A stretch of DNA of 7,310 nt. Source: Acidimicrobiia bacterium (GTDB lineage: Bacteria > Actinomycetota > Acidimicrobiia > Acidimicrobiales > AC-14). The position numbers were made by a program, and so were the translations under genes. Positions 1 through 4,223 of the stretch are shown one piece after another (position 1 is the first letter of the stretch; every line of letters begins with the position of its first letter). Location: positions 1 to 7,310 of the forward strand of contig JAFAUA010000240.1 in assembly GCA_019243595.1 (NCBI GenBank). The letters are read 5' to 3'. The notes beneath the pieces were generated by a model, which ran no database searches, was not told the origin of the DNA, and was given only the letters and a program-made list of their open reading frames with translations.

Positions 1-1
1 C

Positions 2-2647
2 GGCAAGATGCCGTTCTGGCACGGCGACGGGCTCGGCCGTCCCTACGAGCTCGGCCGTGCGCTCGGCGAGTTCCTCCGCGAGGTCGACGACTGGCCCGAC
101 GAACGGCTGGCCGAGGAGTGCTCGCTCGACGAGCTGGCGGTCAGCAATCTGCGCGCCTACCTCGCCGAGGAGCGTGAGGTCACCGGTGCATTGCCGACCG
201 ACCGCCAGATCATCGTCGAGCGTTTCCGCGACGAGCTCGGCGACTGGCGGGTCTGTGTGCTCACGCCGTTCGGCGGCCGCGTGCACGCGCCCTGGGCCAT
301 CGCCATCGAGGCCAAGGTGCACAGCCGCCTCGGCCTCGAGGTCCAGACCATGTGGAGCGACGAGGGCATCGTCGTGCGCCTGCCCGAGGCCGACGACGCC
401 CCGCCGATCGACAGCGTGTTGCTCGAGCCTGAGGAGGTCGAGGACCTCGTCGTCTCCCAGTTGGCGAACACGGCGCTGTTCGCCGGCCGCTTCCGCGAGA
501 ACGCGGCGCGGGCCCTGCTCCTGCCCCGTCGCCGGCCGGGCACCCGCACCCCGCTGTGGCAACAGCGCCAACGGGCGGCCGACCTGCTGGCGGTGGCGTC
601 CAAGCACGGGTCGTTCCCGATCCTGTTGGAGACCTACCGGGAGTGCCTGCGCGACGCCTTCGACGTCCCCGCGCTGGTCGAGCTGATGACCCACGTCCGG
701 TCGCGGCAGCTGCGGGTGGTCTCGGTCGACACTCCGCGTCCGTCACCGTTCGCCACGTCCCTGGCCTTCGCCTACGTCGCCAACTTCCTCTACGAGGGCG
801 ACGCCCCACTCGCCGAGCGCAAGGCCCAGGCGCTGACCCTCGACCGCGAGCTGTTGGCCGAGCTGCTCGGGGCCGAGGAGCTGCGCGAACTGATCCAGCC
901 GTCGGCGCTGGCCGAGCTCGAGGCCTTCCTCCAGTGTCTCGACGAGCGGCGGTGGGCGCGTCACGCCGACGCCGCCCACGATCTGTTGCGGCGTCTGGGC
1001 GACCTGTCGCGAGAGGAGCTCGCGGCCCGGTCGACCGACGACTTCGCCGACGCCCTGCTCGCCGAGCGCCGTGCCGTCCTCGTGCGGGTGGCCGGCGAAG
1101 AGCGGTTGATCGCAGCCGAAGACGCCGGCCGCTATCGCGACGCCCTGGGCGCCGGCCTTCCCGCCGGGCTGCCCGACGCCTTCCTCGAGCCGGTCGACGA
1201 TCCCCTTGGCTCGCTGCTCGGCCGGTGGGCCCGAACCCATCCGCCGTTCACCACCGGCGAGCCGGCGTCGCGATTCGGGCTGCCGGTGCCGCTGGTCGAG
1301 GACCTGCTCGCCCGGCGCGCCGAGAGCGGCCTGCTGCTGCGCGGCGAGTTCCGGCCCGACGGCACCGAGCGCGAGTGGTGCGATCCCGAGGTGCTGCGCC
1401 AACTCCGGCAGCGGTCCCTTGCCGCCCTGCGCAAGCAGGTCGAGCCCGTCGAGGCCACCGCCCTTGGCCGCTTCCTTCCCGCGTGGCAAGGCGTCGGGTC
1501 GACAGCGCGAGGTGTGGGCCGGCTGATCGAGGTCGTGTCACAGCTGCAGGGCGTGCCGATCCCGGCGTCGTCGCTGGAACGCGACGTGCTCTCGTCGAGG
1601 GTTGCCGACTACTCGCCCGGTCTGCTGGATCAGCTCGCCGCGGCCGGTGAGGTCGTGTGGGTCGGTGCCGGACCACTGGGCCGCGACGACGGCAAGGTCA
1701 TGCTGTTCTTGCGCCGCGACGCCGGCATCCTGCGCCCGACCGGCGGCGCCGGCGAGCGTCCCGAGGGCGAGGAGCACCATCGCCTGCGGCAGATCCTGAC
1801 CCAGCGGGGCGCCTGCTTCTTCCGCGAGCTGTCCGGCACCGACGACAACGAGAGCCTCGACGCACTGTGGGACCTGGTGTGGGCAGGCGAGGTCACCAAC
1901 GATTCGTTCGCACCCCTGCGGGCGCTGACGGCGCGCAAGAGCCGGAGCTCCTCGAGCGGCAAGCGGGCCAAGCCCAACCTCGGCTCGCTCAGTGTGCTCG
2001 GTCCGCCCAAGGCCCAGGGGCGGTGGTCGCTGGTCGACGCCGACCTGCCGCGCGACGACTCTGTTCCCACTGAGCGCTCGATGCGTCTGGCGTCGGTGCT
2101 GCTCGACCGCCACGGCGTCCTCACGCGCGAGTCCGTACGCGGCGAAGGCCATTCAGGCGGCTTCGCCGGCGTCTACCCGGTGCTGCGTGCGATGGAAGAG
2201 GCCGGACGCGTGCGGCGCGGTTACTTCGTCGCGGGGCTCGGAGGCGCCCAGTTCGCGCTGGCCGGGGCCGTCGACCGCCTGCGCGCCGCGAAGCCCGACG
2301 ACGATGCGGGCCCGGCTGCGCTCGTCCTCGCCGCGACCGACCCGGCGAACCCTTATGGCGTCGCCCTGCCGTGGCCGGTCAAGGGTCCGCAGCGGGCGGC
2401 CGGCGCCTACGTCGTCCTCCTCGACGGGATCCCTTCGCTCTACTTGGAGCGGGGCGGGCGAGCGGTGGTCACCCTGCGGGACTACGACGGCTCCTGGGAA
2501 GCGGCTGCCGTCGAGGGCCTCGGCAGCCTGGTGTCCGACGGCCGCCTGCGGCGCCTCGCCCTGGAGCGCTTCGACGAGGAGTTGACCCCCGTCCTGCGCT
2601 CGGCGGGGTTCGTGCCCTCTCCCCGCGGGCTCGTGCGTTATGGCTGA
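2..2647 (+). CDS. lhr: ATP-dependent helicase Lhr, C-terminal part (5' end outside window)
   Basis: This is the C-terminal 881 codons of a large Lhr-type superfamily 2 helicase, a 3'-5' DNA translocase and DNA/RNA-DNA helicase linked to DNA repair. The frame is open to the left edge, so the RecA-like motor domains lie outside the window; full actinobacterial Lhr proteins are about 1500 residues. Numbering from the Met at position 8, residues 1-300 match the DEAD/H-associated region, with RFRDELGDWRV (72-82), TPFGGRVHAPW (86-96) and MWSDEGIV (115-122). Residues of roughly 330-879 correspond to the Lhr C-terminal domain, known in the family as tandem winged-helix modules plus a beta-barrel related to AlkZ-type glycosylases; recognisable blocks are LGRFLPAWQGV (486-496), QLQGVPIPASSLE (512-524), GEVVWVGAG (547-555), RRGYF (736-740) and ATDPANPYG (776-784). 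A basic Ser-rich linker lies at 642-657. No frameshift or internal stop is seen. The Met at 8 is internal, not a start. nei follows 29 bp downstream, probably in the same operon. Confidence 0.95.
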   Translation, partial: GKMPFWHGDGLGRPYELGRALGEFLREVDDWPDERLAEECSLDELAVSNLRAYLAEEREVTGALPTDRQIIVERFRDELGDWRVCVLTPFGGRVHAPWAIAIEAKVHSRLGLEVQTMWSDEGIVVRLPEADDAPPIDSVLLEPEEVEDLVVSQLANTALFAGRFRENAARALLLPRRRPGTRTPLWQQRQRAADLLAVASKHGSFPILLETYRECLRDAFDVPALVELMTHVRSRQLRVVSVDTPRPSPFATSLAFAYVANFLYEGDAPLAERKAQALTLDRELLAELLGAEELRELIQPSALAELEAFLQCLDERRWARHADAAHDLLRRLGDLSREELAARSTDDFADALLAERRAVLVRVAGEERLIAAEDAGRYRDALGAGLPAGLPDAFLEPVDDPLGSLLGRWARTHPPFTTGEPASRFGLPVPLVEDLLARRAESGLLLRGEFRPDGTEREWCDPEVLRQLRQRSLAALRKQVEPVEATALGRFLPAWQGVGSTARGVGRLIEVVSQLQGVPIPASSLERDVLSSRVADYSPGLLDQLAAAGEVVWVGAGPLGRDDGKVMLFLRRDAGILRPTGGAGERPEGEEHHRLRQILTQRGACFFRELSGTDDNESLDALWDLVWAGEVTNDSFAPLRALTARKSRSSSSGKRAKPNLGSLSVLGPPKAQGRWSLVDADLPRDDSVPTERSMRLASVLLDRHGVLTRESVRGEGHSGGFAGVYPVLRAMEEAGRVRRGYFVAGLGGAQFALAGAVDRLRAAKPDDDAGPAALVLAATDPANPYGVALPWPVKGPQRAAGAYVVLLDGIPSLYLERGGRAVVTLRDYDGSWEAAAVEGLGSLVSDGRLRRLALERFDEELTPVLRSAGFVPSPRGLVRYG

Positions 2648-2676
2648 CGCCGTCGGCCGTTAACTTTTGTGAGCAG

Positions 2677-3441
2677 ATGCCCGAGGGCGACACCATCTTT
2701 CGTACGGCCGAGACGCTCCGGCGATGGCTGGGGGGCCGGGAGATCACGGCCGCTCGCTCGCGGGTGTATGGCTTTCCGGCCCTGCGCCTGGTCGGGATGC
2801 GGGTCGACGGCGTCGACGCCCGCGGCAAGCACCTGCTGATCCGCCTCGACGGCGGCCACGTCCTCCACACCCATCTGCGTATGAGCGGGTCGTGGCACGT
2901 CTATCCCGCCGACCGCCCGTGGCGGCGACCCGAGAGCCAGGCCCGGCTGGTCGTCCAATGTGGCGACCGGGTGGCGGTCTGCTTCAACGCCCCGATCGTC
3001 GAGCTCCTCCAGCCCCGCACCGAGGGCGCCCATCCCTCCCTCGGCAAGCTCGGCCCCGACGTCCTGGCCGACGAGGTCAACCTCGACGAGGTCCGCCGCC
3101 GGGCCCGCATCCGTCCGCCCGAGCTCGCCCTCGGCGAGCTGCTGCTCGACCAGCAGGTCGTCAGCGGCATCGGCAACATCTGGCGCTGCGAGACGCTCTT
3201 CCTCGAGGGTCGCAACCCTTGGACCGAGCGCCAGAAGCTCAACGACGACGACCTCGACGCCCTGGTCAAGACGGCGTCGACCCTCATGCGCCGCAGCGCC
3301 CTCGGCGGCAACGGCCACGATCACTGGGTGTACAAGCGCACCGGCCAGCCGTGTCGCCGCTGCGGCACGCGCATCGAGTCGCGCCGCCAGGGGGAACAGG
3401 CCCGCACCGCCTACTGGTGCCCCGCCTGCCAACCGCTCTGA
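2677..3441 (+). CDS. nei: Endonuclease VIII-like DNA glycosylase/AP lyase (Nei family)
   Basis: A complete 254-residue Fpg/Nei family enzyme of base excision repair, which removes oxidised bases and cuts the abasic site by beta/delta elimination. The ATG at 2677 is fixed by chemistry: after Met removal the N-terminus must be Pro2-Glu3, and the protein begins MPEGDTIFR; the frame is open further upstream inside lhr, but that extension would abolish catalysis. The conserved lysine is K51 (RGKHLL), the strand HTHLRMSG is at 64-71, and the helix-two-turn-helix has LLLDQQVVSGIGNIW (155-169) with DNA-binding N167. The C-terminal zinc finger has C226, C229, C248 and C251, with the finger-tip arginine at R243 (QART). 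The protein resembles actinobacterial Nei2 more than Fpg, since it starts PEGDTI rather than PELPE. There is no convincing Shine-Dalgarno before the ATG, only GAGCAG directly abutting it, so translation may depend on coupling to lhr. Substrate preference cannot be read from sequence. Confidence 0.95.
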   Translation: MPEGDTIFRTAETLRRWLGGREITAARSRVYGFPALRLVGMRVDGVDARGKHLLIRLDGGHVLHTHLRMSGSWHVYPADRPWRRPESQARLVVQCGDRVAVCFNAPIVELLQPRTEGAHPSLGKLGPDVLADEVNLDEVRRRARIRPPELALGELLLDQQVVSGIGNIWRCETLFLEGRNPWTERQKLNDDDLDALVKTASTLMRRSALGGNGHDHWVYKRTGQPCRRCGTRIESRRQGEQARTAYWCPACQPL

Positions 3442-3464
3442 TCTGACAGGCTTCCTGCGGTTCC

Positions 3465-3503
3465 CGAGGAAATAGGGGACGAAAGTCGACCGCTATTTCC
3501 TCG
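3465..3503. repeat. Perfect 11-bp inverted repeat between nei and mscL
   Basis: The arms CGAGGAAATAG (3465-3475) and CTATTTCCTCG (3493-3503) are perfectly complementary and enclose a 17-nt spacer. The spacer holds a small GAC-GAAA-GTC hairpin (3478-3487) with a GNRA-type tetraloop. The arms are much richer in A/T than the surroundings. The element starts 23 bp after the nei stop and ends 7 bp before the mscL Shine-Dalgarno. It could be a terminator for lhr-nei without a U-tract, a hairpin in the mscL leader, or an operator palindrome. The symmetry is seen directly; the function is not. Confidence 0.6.
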
Positions 3504-3510
3504 AAACGAG

Positions 3511-3516
3511 AGGAGG
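3511..3516 (+). promoter_or_regulatory. Strong Shine-Dalgarno of mscL
   Basis: AGGAGG, within the longer run GAGAGGAGG, lies 8 nt before the ATG at 3525. It is a near-perfect anti-16S match at ideal spacing and settles the mscL start. It is by far the strongest ribosome-binding site in the window, in contrast to nei, which has none that is obvious. Confidence 0.9.
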
Positions 3517-3524
3517 CTGGGCTC

Positions 3525-3932
3525 ATGCTGAAGGATTTCAAGGCGTTCGTGTTGCGGGGCAACGTCGTCGATCTGGCCATCGCCGTCGTCATCGGCGCCG
3601 CGTTCGGCGCCGTCGTGACCGCGCTCGTGAAGGATCTGCTCACGCCGTTGATCGGCATTCCCGGCAAGGCCGACTTCTCGACCCTGACCTTCACCATCAA
3701 CGGCAGCGTGTTCCGCTACGGCGACTTCATCAACGTCGTGATTGCGTTCGTCACGATCGCGGCGGCTGTCTTCTTCTTCGTCGTCCGCCCGATCAACATG
3801 CTCATGGAGCGCCGCCGTACCGAACCCGACGTCGAGTCCGAGACCCGCGAGTGCCCGGAGTGCTTGAGCAATATCCCGCGCGCCGCGTCGCGCTGCGCCT
3901 TCTGTACGGCCAAAGTGGCGCCCGCCGCCTGA
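3525..3932 (+). CDS. mscL: Large-conductance mechanosensitive channel MscL with C-terminal Cys4 motif
   Basis: A 135-residue MscL, the homopentameric inner-membrane channel that opens under membrane tension to release solutes on hypo-osmotic shock. The amphipathic N-terminal helix (MLKDFKAFVLRG, 1-12) leads into the family signature RGNVVDLA (11-18) and TM1 (about 13-43), then a periplasmic loop (about 44-64) and TM2 (about 65-92, YGDFINVVIAFV onward, ending RPINML). The position equivalent to E. coli gate residue Gly22 is Ala20, as in M. tuberculosis MscL. In place of the usual acidic or amphipathic C-terminal helix bundle, the cytoplasmic tail carries C110-X2-C113 and C124-X2-C127, a zinc-ribbon-like pattern around the sequence SNIPRAASR. 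I recall similar tails in other actinobacterial and cyanobacterial MscL proteins, but metal binding is an inference. The start is set by the AGGAGG 8 nt upstream. The gene seems to stand alone, with its own leader and a hairpin after the stop. Confidence 0.96.
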   Translation: MLKDFKAFVLRGNVVDLAIAVVIGAAFGAVVTALVKDLLTPLIGIPGKADFSTLTFTINGSVFRYGDFINVVIAFVTIAAAVFFFVVRPINMLMERRRTEPDVESETRECPECLSNIPRAASRCAFCTAKVAPAA

Positions 3933-3946
3933 TGGTCAGCGCGCGT

Positions 3947-3965
3947 GCACCGCTCATTGCGGTGC
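3947..3965 (+). terminator. Probable transcription terminator after mscL
   Basis: A perfect 7-bp stem, GCACCGC (3947-3953) with GCGGTGC (3959-3965), closes a 5-nt loop TCATT, starting 14 nt after the mscL stop. No U-tract follows (GAAGAACG), which is common for hairpin terminators in high-GC actinobacteria but leaves the call uncertain. Confidence 0.5.
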
Positions 3966-4106
3966 GAAGAACGAATGACTAGGGCTGTCATGGCCCACTC
4001 GGGTCATTTCGCCCGAACGCGTTGACTTCGGTCCCAACTACGGCGAAGGTGCTTCGGCCTTTAGGCCGTACCGGCCACTTGGGCCAAGTTCCGGGGAGCC
4101 TTATTG
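3966..4106 (+). promoter_or_regulatory. Upstream region of the exported-protein gene, with overlapping GGCC hairpins
   Basis: This stretch lies between the mscL terminator hairpin and the ATG at 4107. GGCC occurs four times at 4056, 4064, 4073 and 4082, spaced 8, 9 and 9 nt. These boxes and their flanks form a chain of overlapping short hairpins: CGAAG/CTTCG (4044-4056), CGGCC/GGCCG (4055-4068), GGCCG/CGGCC (4064-4076) and GGCC/GGCC (4073-4085). Neighbouring hairpins share arms and so exclude one another. GGGGAG (4093-4098) is the likely Shine-Dalgarno, 8 nt before the ATG. A TTGACT at 4022-4027 resembles a -35 box, but the expected -10 is poor (GAAGGT at 17-bp spacing), so no promoter is claimed. 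I could not match the leader to a riboswitch class I know. Confidence 0.4.
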
Positions 4107-4223
4107 ATGGGGACGCATCACTCGCGGTGGCACATTGGCCAGCGCGTCACCCGCCTGGTCGTCGCGGCAACGACGTTCGCCGCGATCGGAGTGCAGGTCG
4201 TCAATGTTCCCCCGGCCCGGGCG
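4107..4223 (+). other. Predicted Sec signal peptide of the exported protein
   Basis: Codons 1-39. The n-region has R7, R13 and R16, the hydrophobic core is about residues 17-32, and PPARA (35-39) gives an A-X-A cleavage site before G40. There is no lipobox cysteine, so it is not a lipoprotein, and no twin-arginine motif is seen. Confidence 0.85.

Noticed and set aside
743..1489. A 248-codon open frame on the minus strand inside lhr
   Set aside because: It overlaps strongly conserved Lhr sequence and has no recognisable domain, so it is a shadow of GC-rich coding DNA.
2371..2676. An in-frame upstream extension of nei overlapping the end of lhr
   Set aside because: It would bury Pro2, the catalytic N-terminal residue of the Fpg/Nei family, and its translation is an Arg/Gly/Pro-rich shadow of lhr. 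The start at 2677 is required.
2638..3432. A 264-codon open frame on the minus strand across nei
   Set aside because: It is the mirror of a clear Nei gene in GC-rich DNA; its translation is Ala/Gly/Val/Asp-rich without recognisable motifs.
4022..4050. TTGACT resembling a sigma-70 -35 box
   Set aside because: At 17-bp spacing the -10 position reads GAAGGT, which lacks a TAnnnT pattern, so no promoter is called.
4104..4106. TTG as the start of the exported protein
   Set aside because: The ATG directly after it, at 4107, is 8 nt from GGGGAG; TTG would be only 5 nt away and adds just one residue.
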